Source of the DNA: Edwardsiella hoshinae NBRC 105699 = ATCC 33379
Lineage (GTDB): Bacteria; Pseudomonadota; Gammaproteobacteria; Enterobacterales; Enterobacteriaceae
Reading direction: 5' to 3'
Length of the DNA stretch: 64,000 nt
Assembly: GCF_000474215.1 (NCBI RefSeq)
Contig: NZ_BAUC01000010.1
Coordinates: forward strand, 171,506-235,505
The notes under the pieces are model-generated. The model ran no database searches. It was not told where the DNA came from and saw only the letters and a list, made by a program, of their open reading frames with translations. This document shows, piece by piece, positions 1 to 8,904 of this stretch (positions are counted from its first letter, which is position 1; the number at the start of each line of letters is the position of its first letter). The translations under genes and the position numbers were made by a program.

Positions 1-726
1 GCCTGTGCCGTAGCGATTGCCGACAAGATGGATACCCTGGCGGGGATCTTCGGTATCGGTCAACACCCGAAAGGTGATAAGGATCCGTTCGCGCTACGTC
101 GTGCTGCACTGGGTGTACTGCGTATCATCGTCGAAAAGAAACTGCCGCTGGATCTGCTCACGCTGACGCAGGAGGCCGTGCGTCTGTATGGCGATAAACT
201 GAGCAACGTTAATGTGGTAGAAGAGGTGGTCGACTTTATGCTGGGCCGCTTCCGCGCCTGGTATCAAGAAGAGGGGCATGCCGTCGACACCATTCAGGCG
301 GTGCTGGCACGCCGGCCGACTCGTCCGGCCGACTTCGATGCCCGCGTGCGCGCCGTCAGCCACTTCCGTACGCTGGATGATGCCGCAACGCTGGCCGCCG
401 CCAATAAGCGTGTCTCCAACATTCTGGCGAAGTCTACGGACATCCTGGCCGACCAGGTACAGGCTAGCCGGCTGAAAGAGGCCGCGGAAATCCGTCTGGC
501 CGCAAACCTAATCACCTTGCAAGAGAAACTGGCTCCGCTGTTCGCCGCTGGTCAGTACCAAGAGGCCTTGGTCGAGCTGGCCACGTTGCGTCAGCCAGTC
601 GATGATTTCTTCGAACAGGTCATGGTGATGGCCGATGATGAGCAGGTACGCATCAATCGCCTGACACTACTGAGTAAGTTACGCGATCTGTTCCTCCAGG
701 TCGCAGACATCTCTGTGCTACAGTAA
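1..726 (+). CDS. glyS: Glycine--tRNA ligase beta subunit, C-terminal part
   Basis: Cut by the window edge; the open frame enters at base 1 and gives the last 241 residues. The beta subunit works with GlyQ as a heterotetramer that charges tRNA-Gly in the cytoplasm. The visible part is the C-terminal region with the DALR-type anticodon-binding helices: the segment [14 protein letters not shown] lies near residues 29-42 of this fragment, and the end [12 protein letters not shown] closely matches the enterobacterial GlyS terminus. The ATG at 28 is internal to the protein and not a real start. A Rho-independent terminator follows 20 bp after the stop. Confidence 0.96.
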   Translation, partial: ACAVAIADKMDTLAGIFGIGQHPKGDKDPFALRRAALGVLRIIVEKKLPLDLLTLTQEAVRLYGDKLSNVNVVEEVVDFMLGRFRAWYQEEGHAVDTIQAVLARRPTRPADFDARVRAVSHFRTLDDAATLAAANKRVSNILAKSTDILADQVQASRLKEAAEIRLAANLITLQEKLAPLFAAGQYQEALVELATLRQPVDDFFEQVMVMADDEQVRINRLTLLSKLRDLFLQVADISVLQ

Positions 727-746
727 GCATCGTACCAACGTTACTT

Positions 747-770
747 AACCCGCCACCAGGCGGGTTTTTT
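747..770 (+). terminator. Rho-independent terminator of glyS
   Basis: An 8-bp stem AACCCGCC/GGCGGGTT with an ACCA loop is followed by a run of T. It lies 20 bp after the glyS stop and separates it from the next lipoprotein gene. Confidence 0.9.
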
Positions 771-860
771 ACTTTATGGCTGTTATCCCGCGTGTTACGG
801 GGTAAACTAGATCGGTTAACAGATTTCGCACCACCCTTGCGCGCTACAGGAGTCACTCAC

Positions 861-1580
861 ATGGCATTCGCGGTAAAAACATGGGCGCAGCGTCTGCTGA
901 TGCCCGTAATGGCACTCTTTCTGGTCACGCAACTCAGCGGCTGCGGCGACAGCGATAAAGAGCAGCAAAAAGCCTTCATCGACTATCTGCAAAACACCGT
1001 GATGCGGAGCAGCGTCACCATCCCTACGTTGAGCGAGACGCAGAAACAGCAGTTGGGACACTATGCCGGCGACTATGCCGTACTGGTTACTTTTTCCCAA
1101 AACTTTAGCCGTGCCATGGATGCCAGCATGACGCCACTGTTCACCACGTTACAACAGATCCGCGCACCACAGGATTACCTCGCCCAGCGAGATCGCCTAC
1201 AGCAAGAACTGGGGGCGTTAAACATGCTGGGCCAGCAGATCCAGAGCGCCAAGGCGCAGGCGGATAGCGCCTACGCCACGCTGAAACAACCGGAAGAAGT
1301 CAAGGCAGTCTTCGATAAAGCCTTCAATAAAGTGGTCACCGGCCCGAGCAATGCTATCATGCCGATGATCCCACAAGCCGCTTCGGTTGCACAGACGCTG
1401 GTGCAGGTCGGTGATTTCCTGCAAAACCTGGGGCCACAGGCTCGCTTCGATAATCAGGGGATCCAGCTACAAACTCAGGCCCAAGTCGATCAGTACAACC
1501 AATTGATGCGCGATCTATCCGCCAAATACCAGGCGCTGATGGCCGCTAAACAGCAAAATGCCTCACTGATGCAGAACTGA
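861..1580 (+). CDS. yiaF: DUF3053 lipoprotein YiaF
   Basis: A 239-residue protein recognised as the DUF3053/YiaF family, which sits beside glyS in E. coli as well. The N-terminus has a hydrophobic signal segment and a lipobox LSGC with the acylated Cys at residue 28, so it should be a membrane-anchored lipoprotein; Gly at +2 does not carry the Asp inner-membrane retention signal. The rest is mainly helical and Gln-rich. I chose the ATG at 861 because AGGAG lies 8 bp before it; the frame is open back to 792, but that would put charged residues before the signal peptide. Its function is not known. It has its own terminator. Confidence 0.88.
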   Translation: MAFAVKTWAQRLLMPVMALFLVTQLSGCGDSDKEQQKAFIDYLQNTVMRSSVTIPTLSETQKQQLGHYAGDYAVLVTFSQNFSRAMDASMTPLFTTLQQIRAPQDYLAQRDRLQQELGALNMLGQQIQSAKAQADSAYATLKQPEEVKAVFDKAFNKVVTGPSNAIMPMIPQAASVAQTLVQVGDFLQNLGPQARFDNQGIQLQTQAQVDQYNQLMRDLSAKYQALMAAKQQNASLMQN

Positions 1581-1600
1581 GTCACACTCCAGCATCGATC

Positions 1601-1624
1601 ACCCGGCTACGGCCGGGTTTTTAT
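1601..1624 (+). terminator. Terminator of yiaF
   Basis: Stem ACCCGGC/GCCGGGT with a short loop, then a T-rich tract. It lies 20 bp after the yiaF stop. Confidence 0.87.
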
Positions 1625-1693
1625 CGCTATTCCCCGCTCGTCGGCGCTCCCCAGCCACATACTGACCAGTGTCGCGCTCTCTCGCAAATATCT

Positions 1694-1860
1694 TGCGACA
1701 TTCGTCACAATTTATAAACAAAACAACCAACAAGATTAGTGATTTAGTTCACGGAAAATAATCAAAACCCCTAAAAATGCTACGCCTTTCCTGGGAATTT
1801 TGTGACAAAAATCACTATAAACACCACTATAACCAGGGAGAAAGAGTGATTTTAATCACA
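1694..1860 (+). promoter_or_regulatory. mtlA upstream region with four CRP-like sites
   Basis: The 418 bp between yiaF and mtlA hold four matches to the TGTGA-N6-TCACA CRP consensus: 1694-1709 (TGCGA/TCACA), 1738-1753 (AGTGA/TCACG), 1801-1816 (TGTGA/TCACT) and 1845-1860 (AGTGA/TCACA). Their centres are 44, 63 and 44 bp apart. The E. coli mtl operon is known to carry several CRP sites in the same place, so cAMP-CRP control of mannitol uptake is likely. I did not settle on a -10/-35 pair. Confidence 0.78.
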
Positions 1861-1925
1861 AAAAAACCTCGGGGTACGCGTGAACAACGGGTCGTGGTAG
1901 AGTCGATTTTGCATACAGAACGACT

Positions 1926-1947
1926 GATGGTTTTTGGCGAAACCATC
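1926..1947 (+). other. Hairpin in the mtlA leader
   Basis: A perfect 8-bp inverted repeat, GATGGTTT (1926-1933) and AAACCATC (1940-1947), with a 6-nt spacer. It lies between the CRP-like cluster and the mtlA start, about 50 bp before the ATG, and has no T tract. It may be an operator or an mRNA structure; which is not clear. Confidence 0.5.
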
Positions 1948-1998
1948 CTACAAACCACGACGCGTTGCCTTGTTACGCGCACCACCGAGGGACGTTTT

Positions 1999-3969
1999 AT
2001 GTTATCACCAGATATTAAGGTCAAGGTACAAAATTTTGGCCGCTTCCTCAGCAATATGGTTATGCCCAACATTGGCGCCTTTATTGCCTGGGGTCTGATT
2101 ACCGCTCTCTTTATTCCGACAGGTTGGCTACCCAATGAAACGCTGGCCAAGTTGGTCGCTCCCATGATCACCTATTTATTGCCGCTGCTGATCGGCTATA
2201 CCGGCGGGCGTCTAATCGGCGGCGAACGCGGTGGCGTCGTCGGCGCCATCACTACAATGGGGGTGATCATCGGCGCCGATATGCCAATGTTTATGGGGGC
2301 CATGATGGCCGGTCCGCTGGGTGGTTGGGCTATCAAGCGCGTCGATCATTGGCTCGATGGCCGAGTCAAGAGCGGCTTCGAAATGCTGGCCAACAACTTC
2401 TCCGCCGGTATCCTCGGTATGCTGCTAGCCATGCTGGCCTTCCTGGCTATCGGACCATTGGTCGCCGTGCTCTCTACTCTATTAGCTAGCGGTGTCAACT
2501 TACTGGTTCAGAATAACTTGTTGCCATTGACGGCGATCTTCGTCGAACCAGCGAAAATTTTATTCCTCAATAACGCGATCAACCACGGCATATTCTCCCC
2601 ACTCGGTATCCAACAAGCCACCGAGACCGGTAAGTCGATCTTCTTCCTGATCGAGGCAAACCCTGGGCCAGGTCTGGGCGTATTGCTGGCTTATATGTTC
2701 TTCGGTAAAGGCAGCGCTAAGCAGTCTGCTCCCGGTGCGGCCGTCATCCATTTCTTCGGAGGAATTCACGAAATCTACTTCCCGTATGTATTGATGAATC
2801 CCCGTCTCATCCTGGCGGTGATCCTCGGCGGCATGACCGGTATCTTCACCCTGACACTGTTCCACGCCGGATTGGTCTCTCCCGCCTCACCCGGCTCTAT
2901 CTTCGCCATCCTGTTGATGACACCAAAGTCGTCACTGATCGGCGTCAGCCTTGCCGTACTCAGCTCCTGCCTCGTCACCTTTGTCGTCGCCAGCCTGATG
3001 CTGAAGCGGGCACCTGCCGGTCAGCAAGATAACGACGGTCTGGCCGACGCAACTCGGCGCATTCAGGGGATGAAACAACAGGCAAAAGGTGAATCAGGTC
3101 GACAGGCGGCACCACAACCTTCCCGTGCGCATCTCGACCTAGCACACGACCTGAGTCAGGTACATAACATCATCGTAGCGTGTGACGCTGGCATGGGATC
3201 GAGCGCTATGGGCGCTGGCGTACTGCGCAAAAAGATCGCCGATGCCGGATTAAGCCAGATCCAGGTCCGTAACCTCGCCATTAACGCCCTACCCAACGAT
3301 GTGGATCTGGTGATCACCCACCGGGACTTAACTGAACGCGCCCTACGCCAAGCTCCACACGCTATTCATCTGTCGCTGAGCAACTTCCTCGATAGTGGAC
3401 TGTACAACGACCTAACCACACGCCTGCTCGCCGCTCATTTACCGCAAGCGGCCAACGATAGTCGCCTGATTAATCAACCGGTTGTCGCCGCGAATGATGA
3501 TCATTATGACCTCGGCGACGAACAGCTATTTACACTACAGGAGCACGACATCTTCCTCGGCCTACATGCCGATGATAAAGAGCAAGCCATCCGCTTCGCT
3601 GGAACCCAACTGGTGGCGCGAGGCTATGCCGAGCCTGATTATATTGAAGCGATGCTCGCGCGCGAGGCGCTAACCTCCACTTACCTTGGCGAATCCATCG
3701 CCGTGCCGCACGGCACCGTAGCCGCCAAAGATCGCGTCCTGCGTACCGGTGTCGTCATTTGCCAGTACCCACAGGGTGTCCGGTTCGGTGACGATCCTGC
3801 TGACATTGCCCATCTGGTGATTGGTATCGCCGCCCGTAACAATGAACATATCCAGGTTATTACTCACCTGACCAACGCCTTGGACGATGAGGACATCATT
3901 GCTCGTCTCATCCATAGCACCAGTGTACGTGAAATTCTTCAGCTACTACGCGGTGAGCGAGCGGCGTAA
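1999..3969 (+). CDS. mtlA: PTS mannitol transporter subunit IICBA
   Basis: A 656-residue inner-membrane permease that takes up mannitol and phosphorylates it to mannitol-1-phosphate with phosphate from HPr. Order: IIC membrane domain (about 1-340, with the [10 protein letters not shown] signature), IIB with the phosphocysteine in [10 protein letters not shown] (Cys395), and IIA with the phosphohistidine in AVPHGTVA (His571). Slightly longer than the 637-residue E. coli protein, mostly in the IIB-IIA linker. The frame is open back to 1777, but the start at 1999 (MLSPDIKVK) matches the family and has GAGGGA in front; the extension would run through the CRP sites. First gene of mtlADR. Confidence 0.97.
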   Translation: MLSPDIKVKVQNFGRFLSNMVMPNIGAFIAWGLITALFIPTGWLPNETLAKLVAPMITYLLPLLIGYTGGRLIGGERGGVVGAITTMGVIIGADMPMFMGAMMAGPLGGWAIKRVDHWLDGRVKSGFEMLANNFSAGILGMLLAMLAFLAIGPLVAVLSTLLASGVNLLVQNNLLPLTAIFVEPAKILFLNNAINHGIFSPLGIQQATETGKSIFFLIEANPGPGLGVLLAYMFFGKGSAKQSAPGAAVIHFFGGIHEIYFPYVLMNPRLILAVILGGMTGIFTLTLFHAGLVSPASPGSIFAILLMTPKSSLIGVSLAVLSSCLVTFVVASLMLKRAPAGQQDNDGLADATRRIQGMKQQAKGESGRQAAPQPSRAHLDLAHDLSQVHNIIVACDAGMGSSAMGAGVLRKKIADAGLSQIQVRNLAINALPNDVDLVITHRDLTERALRQAPHAIHLSLSNFLDSGLYNDLTTRLLAAHLPQAANDSRLINQPVVAANDDHYDLGDEQLFTLQEHDIFLGLHADDKEQAIRFAGTQLVARGYAEPDYIEAMLAREALTSTYLGESIAVPHGTVAAKDRVLRTGVVICQYPQGVRFGDDPADIAHLVIGIAARNNEHIQVITHLTNALDDEDIIARLIHSTSVREILQLLRGERAA

Positions 3970-4008
3970 TTCGCCGCGACGCAGACGTTGACGACAGCGA
4001 TAGACGGA

Positions 4009-4022
4009 GCGTCCTAGGACGC
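4009..4022. repeat. 14-bp perfect palindrome between mtlA and mtlD
   Basis: GCGTCCTAGGACGC is fully self-complementary and contains the tetranucleotide CTAG, which is rare in enterobacteria. A second small hairpin, GCGGCG-N5-CGCCGC (3961-3977), spans the mtlA stop. Together they could fold in the mtlA-mtlD mRNA and limit or process the transcript. The role is inference. Confidence 0.5.
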
Positions 4023-4055
4023 ACCGGATCACTTCCTATTAAGGTGAGGTTTAAC

Positions 4056-5213
4056 ATGAAAGCAATTCATTTTGGCGCAGGGAATATTGGGCGTGGTTTT
4101 ATCGGAAAACTGTTGGCGGATGCCAATGCCGAGCTGACCTTCGCCGACGTCAACCAGCCACTGATCGATCAGTTGGCCCATCAGCAAAGCTACGAGGTCC
4201 ATGTCGTCGGCGAGCAACAACGTATCGAGCGAGTACGGCATGTCAGCGCCATCCACAGCGCCAGCCCCGATGCAATTGCACAAATCGCCCACGCCGATAT
4301 CATCACCACCGCCGTCGGCCCACAAGTATTAAACCGACTCGCGGCCACTTTGGCGCAAGGATTACTTGAGCGTCATCGCATCGGCAATACGCAGCCACTC
4401 AATATCATCGCCTGTGAGAATATGGTTCGCGGCACCAGCCAGTTAAAACAGCACGTCATGGCCATCCTACCGGCGGCGCTGCACGCCTGGGTAAACCAGC
4501 AGATCGGCTTCGTCGACTCCGCCGTGGATCGCATCGTGCCGCCCAGCGACGCCGCCAACGACGATCCCTTGGACGTCACGGTGGAAACCTTCAGCGAATG
4601 GATCGTCGATAGCACGCAATTCAAAGGAGAGCCACCGGTTATCGCTGGCATGGAGGCGACGGCCAATCTGATAGCCTATGTCGAGCGTAAGCTCTTCACC
4701 CTCAATACTGGCCACGCCATTACTGCCTATCTAGGCTGCTTGGCGGGTTATCGTACTATCCGTGAGGCGATACTTGACCCTGCGATCCGCAGCAACGTCA
4801 AAGCGGCCATGGCGGAGAGTGGCGCTGTACTGATCCGACGCTATGGCTTTGACCCTCAGCAACACCACGCCTACATAGAAAAAATCCTTTCCCGCTTCGA
4901 GAATCCTTATCTGCGGGACGAGGTCGAGCGCGTCGGGCGCCAGCCTTTGCGTAAGTTGGGGGCGATGGATCGCTTAATCAAGCCGTTACGCGGAACGCTA
5001 GAATATGCCTTGCCGCATCGTCACCTGCTGATCGGGATTGCTGCCGCCTTATGTTACCGTAACGCACACGATCCCCAGGCACAAGAGATGGCACAACAGA
5101 TCACGCGCCTCGGCGTGGAGGCGGCGTTAAACCAATTCGCTCAGTTGGAAGATTATCCGCAAGTCACCTCAGCGGTAGCAAAGCTATATCGAACCCTGCG
5201 ACATAAGGCATAA
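4056..5213 (+). CDS. mtlD: Mannitol-1-phosphate 5-dehydrogenase
   Basis: A 385-residue cytoplasmic enzyme that oxidises mannitol-1-phosphate to fructose-6-phosphate with NAD+. The N-terminal Rossmann motif [12 protein letters not shown] starts at residue 5, and the polyol-dehydrogenase signature [10 protein letters not shown] lies in the middle, with the Lys expected to be catalytic. The length matches the family (382 in E. coli). ATG 4056 was chosen over the GTG at 4044 because AAGGTGAGG lies directly upstream and the product then starts [10 protein letters not shown] as in homologues. Second gene of the mannitol operon, 86 bp after mtlA. Confidence 0.97.
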   Translation: MKAIHFGAGNIGRGFIGKLLADANAELTFADVNQPLIDQLAHQQSYEVHVVGEQQRIERVRHVSAIHSASPDAIAQIAHADIITTAVGPQVLNRLAATLAQGLLERHRIGNTQPLNIIACENMVRGTSQLKQHVMAILPAALHAWVNQQIGFVDSAVDRIVPPSDAANDDPLDVTVETFSEWIVDSTQFKGEPPVIAGMEATANLIAYVERKLFTLNTGHAITAYLGCLAGYRTIREAILDPAIRSNVKAAMAESGAVLIRRYGFDPQQHHAYIEKILSRFENPYLRDEVERVGRQPLRKLGAMDRLIKPLRGTLEYALPHRHLLIGIAAALCYRNAHDPQAQEMAQQITRLGVEAALNQFAQLEDYPQVTSAVAKLYRTLRHKA

Positions 5214-5242
5214 TTTACCCAATACCGACTTCTGATGATAGG

Positions 5243-5270
5243 CATGCGTCGGGCAGACGTCCGGCGCATG
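5243..5270 (+). other. Hairpin directly before mtlR
   Basis: A 10-bp stem, CATGCGTCGG/CCGGCGCATG, closed through one G-U pair, with an 8-nt loop. It ends 10 bp before the mtlR ATG and has no T tract. It takes up the place where a Shine-Dalgarno sequence would be expected, and none is obvious there. It could keep translation of the repressor low or protect the upstream mtlAD message. Confidence 0.6.
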
Positions 5271-5280
5271 AAACCAAACT

Positions 5281-5820
5281 ATGGCAACAATGGAAGAAAC
5301 CCAGGCTTTTGAGAACCGTATTCTGGAACGACTCAATACCAGACAGACGGTAAAGGGTCTGCTACAAGCGGCGATACCGCTGCTGGCCGAGGCTATCGAC
5401 CGTTTGGTGTTGCAGGCGTTCCGTAAGGATGATTATGCGGTGAAATATGCTGTCGAACCGCTGCTAGAAGGCGATGGCCCATTAGCGGCACTACCGATGC
5501 GTTTAAAGCTGATCTATGCCTTGGGCGCCATCAGCCGCACCGAGTATGAGGATATCGAACTACTGCTAGCGTTACATAACCAACTGGCGTTGGATAGCCA
5601 GACTTATCGCTTTACCGATGATGAAGTGCTTGGCCCACTCAGCATGCTGCACGGCATGCGCCACTTACCCCCCGCCCCCACATTGCATCTTCCTGAGGAT
5701 GTGGTTGACTCCCGCTTAGTCGATATGCAACAGCAGCGTTACCAGCAAATGGTACGTTCAACACTGGTGTTAAGCATCACCGAAATGCTGGCCAGCCTTG
5801 CGCATAAGAAGGCCTTTTAA
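5281..5820 (+). CDS. mtlR: Mannitol operon repressor MtlR
   Basis: A 179-residue MtlR-family regulator that represses the mannitol operon. Recognised from the conserved blocks QAFENRILERLN, FRKDDYAVKYAVEPLL and LKLIYALGAISRTEYED, and the C-terminal QRYQQMVRSTLVLSITEM. It lacks the roughly 17-residue N-terminal tail of E. coli MtlR: an in-frame TGA lies a few codons upstream, so the start must be ATG 5281 or ATG 5290. Neither has a good Shine-Dalgarno. It converges on avtA with a gap of only 15 bp and no terminator between them. Confidence 0.94.
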   Translation: MATMEETQAFENRILERLNTRQTVKGLLQAAIPLLAEAIDRLVLQAFRKDDYAVKYAVEPLLEGDGPLAALPMRLKLIYALGAISRTEYEDIELLLALHNQLALDSQTYRFTDDEVLGPLSMLHGMRHLPPAPTLHLPEDVVDSRLVDMQQQRYQQMVRSTLVLSITEMLASLAHKKAF

Positions 5821-5835
5821 CGGTAATGCCATCTC

Positions 5836-7098
5836 TCATTCACGTAGCGCCACTTCGCAGTGAGCGCGCTCGACCTCCTCGGCCAAGATCCGTACCCCCT
5901 GCTCGATCACCGCAGGCTCCGGCACGTAATTCATCCGCATACATTGCCGCGTATGCGGCCACTCCTGCGCCAGACCGGGGAAAAAATAATCGCCGGGGAC
6001 CATCAACACGCCACGACGTTTTAGGCGACGATACAGCGTCTCGCTGTCGATCGGCAGATCGGGGAACCACAACCAAAGAAAAATCGCCCCTTCAGGCCGA
6101 TGGATCAGGCAACGCGCCGGCGTCAAATAACGGCGAATGATCGCTAACGTCTGTTCCACACGCTGCTGATAGAAAGGGCGGATCACCTCACGGCTTAGAC
6201 GCAATAGGTCGCCGCGTTCGATCATCCGTAACGCCAAGGCCGGCCCGACGCTTCCTGGTGAGAGACTGATAATTCCGTTCATGTTGCTCAACGCCTGAAT
6301 GGTTGGTGCATCCGCGACTACAATACCGCAACGCACACCCGGTAGCCCTAGCTTCGACAGACTCATGCACAGAATGGTATTGGGATTCCACTGCGGTGTC
6401 GCCTCACTGAAGATAATCCCAGGGAAGGGTAAACCATAGGCGTTGTCGATCAACAGCGGGACACCATGCGCCCGTGCCAGGCTGTCCAGTCGTGTCAGCT
6501 CTTCATCTGTCAACACATTCCCTGTCGGATTCGTCGGTCGTGAAACACAGATCAACCCGATATCGTCGCCAATATGCAGCTGCTCAAAGTCGATATGATA
6601 CTTAAACTGCCCCTGCGCTAGCAGGGTGATACGCGGCTTGATCGCCACGAACATCTCGTCATCCAAACCCGCATCGGCGTAACCGATATACTCGGGAGCC
6701 AATGGGAACAACACCCGACGGCGGGTGCCATCGTTACTCCGCCCGGCAAACAGGTTAAACAGATAGAAAAATGCGCTCTGACTGCCATTAGTCAGTGCAA
6801 TATTTTGTGCGCTGATCGGCCAGTCATACTGCTCGGCGAGCAGGCTCGCCAGCGCCTCCAGCAGATCATTTTTACCTTGCGGGCCATCGTAATTGCACAG
6901 CGCCTCCCCCAGAACCCCCTCATGTAATAATTCTTGGCAGAGCGCGGTGAAATAAGCCTCCAGTTGATCGATACGCGCCGGATTACCGCCGCCCAGCATT
7001 ATGGCCCCTGGTGTCCGCAGACCGTCATTGAGATCGTCCATCAGGCGAGTAATCGCCGAATAGCGGGTAAACTTGTCGCCAAAAGTAGAAAACGTCAT
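5836..7098 (-). CDS. avtA: Valine--pyruvate transaminase
   Basis: A 420-residue PLP-dependent class I/II aminotransferase that interconverts valine plus pyruvate with 2-oxoisovalerate plus alanine. The PLP lysine is in the motif MSLSKLGLPG, and conserved blocks include ALTNGSQSAFFYLFNLF and SRPTNPTGNV. The open frame reaches 7110, but the second ATG at 7098 gives the usual N-terminus MTFSTFGDKFTR. Single gene on the minus strand. No clear Shine-Dalgarno or promoter was picked out in the 120 bp upstream. Confidence 0.95.
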   Translation of the reverse strand: MTFSTFGDKFTRYSAITRLMDDLNDGLRTPGAIMLGGGNPARIDQLEAYFTALCQELLHEGVLGEALCNYDGPQGKNDLLEALASLLAEQYDWPISAQNIALTNGSQSAFFYLFNLFAGRSNDGTRRRVLFPLAPEYIGYADAGLDDEMFVAIKPRITLLAQGQFKYHIDFEQLHIGDDIGLICVSRPTNPTGNVLTDEELTRLDSLARAHGVPLLIDNAYGLPFPGIIFSEATPQWNPNTILCMSLSKLGLPGVRCGIVVADAPTIQALSNMNGIISLSPGSVGPALALRMIERGDLLRLSREVIRPFYQQRVEQTLAIIRRYLTPARCLIHRPEGAIFLWLWFPDLPIDSETLYRRLKRRGVLMVPGDYFFPGLAQEWPHTRQCMRMNYVPEPAVIEQGVRILAEEVERAHCEVALRE

Positions 7099-7221
7099 AG
7101 CAAACCACATAGAGGATTGGAGGAGAGTCAGGCCTTACCTTACCCTCAGCTACGCGGCGCGACAAGTCGGTATCAGATGCTTGTTTTTTGATTATTCTAG
7201 TAAATTTAGAAATAGCAGCAT

Positions 7222-7248
7222 AAAAAAAGGCGCAGCTAACGCTACGCC
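7222..7248 (-). terminator. Terminator of the ibpAB operon
   Basis: Read on the minus strand, the stem GGCGTAGC/GCTGCGCC (one G-U pair) with a GTTA loop is followed by seven T. It lies 45 bp after the ibpB stop and before avtA. Confidence 0.88.
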
Positions 7249-7292
7249 AAATCGAGAGGGTTGCTACCCGGAGGCGGGTATGGCAGATCTTA

Positions 7293-7757
7293 TTATTGCT
7301 GATGGGTATTCTCGTCATCCCGGCACGTCAAAGCGGCAGGCTCCGACGGCGCACCGATGACGATACGCTGCGGTTGTAATGCCTCCGGCACATGACGCAC
7401 CAGATCGATATTCAGTAGACCGTTTTCGAAGGCTGCACCCTCGACAGTCAAATGCTCAGCCAACGTAAAGCTCAATTCGAATGCTTTACAGACTAAACCT
7501 TGATGCAGGTACTCTACCGGCTTTTCTGGCTGTGCCGGGTTGCCACGCACCGTCAAGCGTGGGCCTTCCACCTCAATATCCAGCTCACTCTGACGAAATC
7601 CCGCCAGGGCCAGAGAGATGCGATAATGGTTATCATCACTCTTTTCAATGTTATAGGGAGGAAAACCCTGCGGCTCTAATGAGGTCTGCATGGCATTCGC
7701 CAGCTTGTCAAAGCCGATCCACTGACGCATTAACGGTGAAAGATCATAATTACGCAT
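7293..7757 (-). CDS. ibpB: Small heat-shock chaperone IbpB
   Basis: A 154-residue alpha-crystallin (Hsp20) family protein. It binds unfolding proteins in aggregates and holds them for ClpB/DnaK; IbpB works together with IbpA. The N-terminus [20 protein letters not shown] and the block [23 protein letters not shown] are typical, and the alpha-crystallin domain spans about residues 35-125. The C-terminal tail is longer and more polar than in IbpA, and the anchoring motif reads PQRIVIG. Second gene of ibpAB, 109 bp after ibpA, with its own leader hairpin. Confidence 0.95.
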   Translation of the reverse strand: MRNYDLSPLMRQWIGFDKLANAMQTSLEPQGFPPYNIEKSDDNHYRISLALAGFRQSELDIEVEGPRLTVRGNPAQPEKPVEYLHQGLVCKAFELSFTLAEHLTVEGAAFENGLLNIDLVRHVPEALQPQRIVIGAPSEPAALTCRDDENTHQQ

Positions 7758-7766
7758 ATTTCGATA

Positions 7767-7784
7767 CTCCTTCTAAGAAGCGAG
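7767..7784 (-). promoter_or_regulatory. RNA thermometer-like hairpin at the ibpB ribosome binding site
   Basis: On the minus strand the AAGGAG ribosome binding site is the 3' side of a short hairpin, CUCGCUUCU/AGAAGGAG, with one unpaired base. UCGCU fits the UYGCU motif of ROSE-type thermometers. E. coli ibpB is known to have such control, so heat melting of the site is likely here too. Confidence 0.65.
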
Positions 7785-7866
7785 ATGTTAATAATCCCAG
7801 GCGGAATAATCTCCACCTGTATTGCCCCCAAAGGCAGGCAAGAATAGATTTGTTAGTTGCTATTAC

Positions 7867-8280
7867 TTATTTAATCGCAATTTTTCGCGCCTGCTGAGAT
7901 TCAGGGACAACGCGCTCAAGATCAATAAATAATAGACCATTCTCCAGCCGTGCGCCTTTTATCTGAATATGCTCGGCCAGTTGGAATTTACGTTCAAAAT
8001 TACGCTCGGCAATACCTTGATACAGATAGCTACGCGGTTTCTCACTCGTAGGACGCGCCCCTTTTACTATTAACGTGTTGGCGTGGGCGGTAATCTCAAG
8101 ATCCTGTTCGGCAAAGCCAGCAACGGCGATCGCGATACGATAACGGTTGTCATCCACTCGCTCAACGTTATACGGAGGATACCCTCCATTACTATTATTC
8201 TGTCCGGATTCGATCAGGTTAAATAAACGATCAAAACCAATGGCGGAACGGTACAACGGCGCCAAATCAAAATTACGCAT
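7867..8280 (-). CDS. ibpA: Small heat-shock chaperone IbpA
   Basis: A 137-residue alpha-crystallin family holdase, the same length as E. coli IbpA. Conserved blocks are [40 protein letters not shown] and [20 protein letters not shown], and the C-terminal ARKIAIK carries the I-X-I anchor. The start at 8280 is set by AGGAGG seven bases upstream; an ATG two codons earlier lies too close to it, and the longer open frame back to 8355 would include the thermometer. First gene of the ibpAB operon, under a sigma32-type promoter. Confidence 0.96.
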   Translation of the reverse strand: MRNFDLAPLYRSAIGFDRLFNLIESGQNNSNGGYPPYNVERVDDNRYRIAIAVAGFAEQDLEITAHANTLIVKGARPTSEKPRSYLYQGIAERNFERKFQLAEHIQIKGARLENGLLFIDLERVVPESQQARKIAIK

Positions 8281-8370
8281 ACACATGCCTCCTAACTCAT
8301 TCAGCGAGGGTAAAATAATCTTCCTAATGGACAGATTGATATAATGAATACCCAATCGGCATATTCATCA
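8281..8370 (-). promoter_or_regulatory. ROSE-type RNA thermometer in the ibpA leader
   Basis: The leader between the heat-shock promoter and ibpA is about 100 nt long. It holds a hairpin with ATGAATA/TATTCAT arms (8344-8368), and near the start a UCGCU motif 14 nt before the AGGAGG site (8288-8293), which fits a ROSE element. Position, length and motif agree with the known ibpA thermometers of enterobacteria. The exact fold was not computed. Confidence 0.72.
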
Positions 8371-8384
8371 TCGGTCTGATTATA

Positions 8385-8412
8385 AGATGGTGCCGCCATT
8401 TCCTTTTTCAAG
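8385..8412 (-). promoter_or_regulatory. Sigma32 promoter of ibpAB
   Basis: On the minus strand CTTGAAA (8406-8412) is followed after 15 bp by CCATCT (8385-8390), close to the heat-shock consensus CTTGAAA/CCCCATnT. A TATAAT (8379-8384) overlaps, but it is 21 bp from TTGAAA, too far for a good sigma70 pair. Confidence 0.82.
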
Positions 8413-8559
8413 AGAAAAAGGAAAAAATTTATACCGCCGCACAAATTGATAAAAATTTCATCAAAAGCAAGCACGACCTAGACATTCCGGTATATGCTAA
8501 ACGGTACCCATCCCCCAGCTAGGCATGTTGGCGGATGAAAACCAGCCCAGGATGAGATC

Positions 8560-8898
8560 ATGACTATGCCCTTCGGCGTGCGCCAAATCACGCTCCTGTT
8601 GACCGGGAGCCTCCTGTTACTCAGCGGTGGATGCTCCAGCGTCATGACGCGTGTCGGCCCGAATCAGGGCTATTATGCAGGGACCAAGAACGATATCCAG
8701 ATGATCCAAAGTGAGGAGAGCGGTTGGGCCATGCGTCCATTACTGGCGCTAGATCTCCCTCTGTCGGCCGTCGCCGACACCCTACTACTTCCTTATGACT
8801 ACTATCGCGCCGACGATGATCCAACCCAAGATTCGCCGCGGGCACGCGTACTACGTGCCGAACAGGCCAGCGCCGCACAAACAGCGCCGCTAGACTGA
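8560..8898 (+). CDS. yidQ: YceK/YidQ-family lipoprotein
   Basis: A 112-residue predicted lipoprotein. The signal segment ITLLLTGSLLLLSGGC puts the acylated Cys at residue 25, followed by Ser-Ser, which fits sorting to the outer membrane. The part after it (GPNQGYYAGTKNDIQMI, then LDLPLSAVADTLLLPYD) matches the DUF1375 family of small enterobacterial lipoproteins. ATG 8560 is preceded by AGGATGAG; ATG 8566 is an alternative. It sits between ibpA and yidR as in E. coli and converges with yidR at a 6-bp gap. Function unknown. Confidence 0.9.
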   Translation: MTMPFGVRQITLLLTGSLLLLSGGCSSVMTRVGPNQGYYAGTKNDIQMIQSEESGWAMRPLLALDLPLSAVADTLLLPYDYYRADDDPTQDSPRARVLRAEQASAAQTAPLD

Positions 8899-8904
8899 AC
8901 GTTA

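Noticed and set aside
1777..1998. N-terminal extension of MtlA by 74 codons
   Set aside because: The open frame runs through the CRP-like cluster, has no family match, and the start at 1999 has a ribosome binding site.
5826..6140. Plus-strand open frame opposite avtA
   Set aside because: It is antisense to a clear AvtA gene, rich in Pro/Arg as expected for a shadow frame, and has no recognisable domain.
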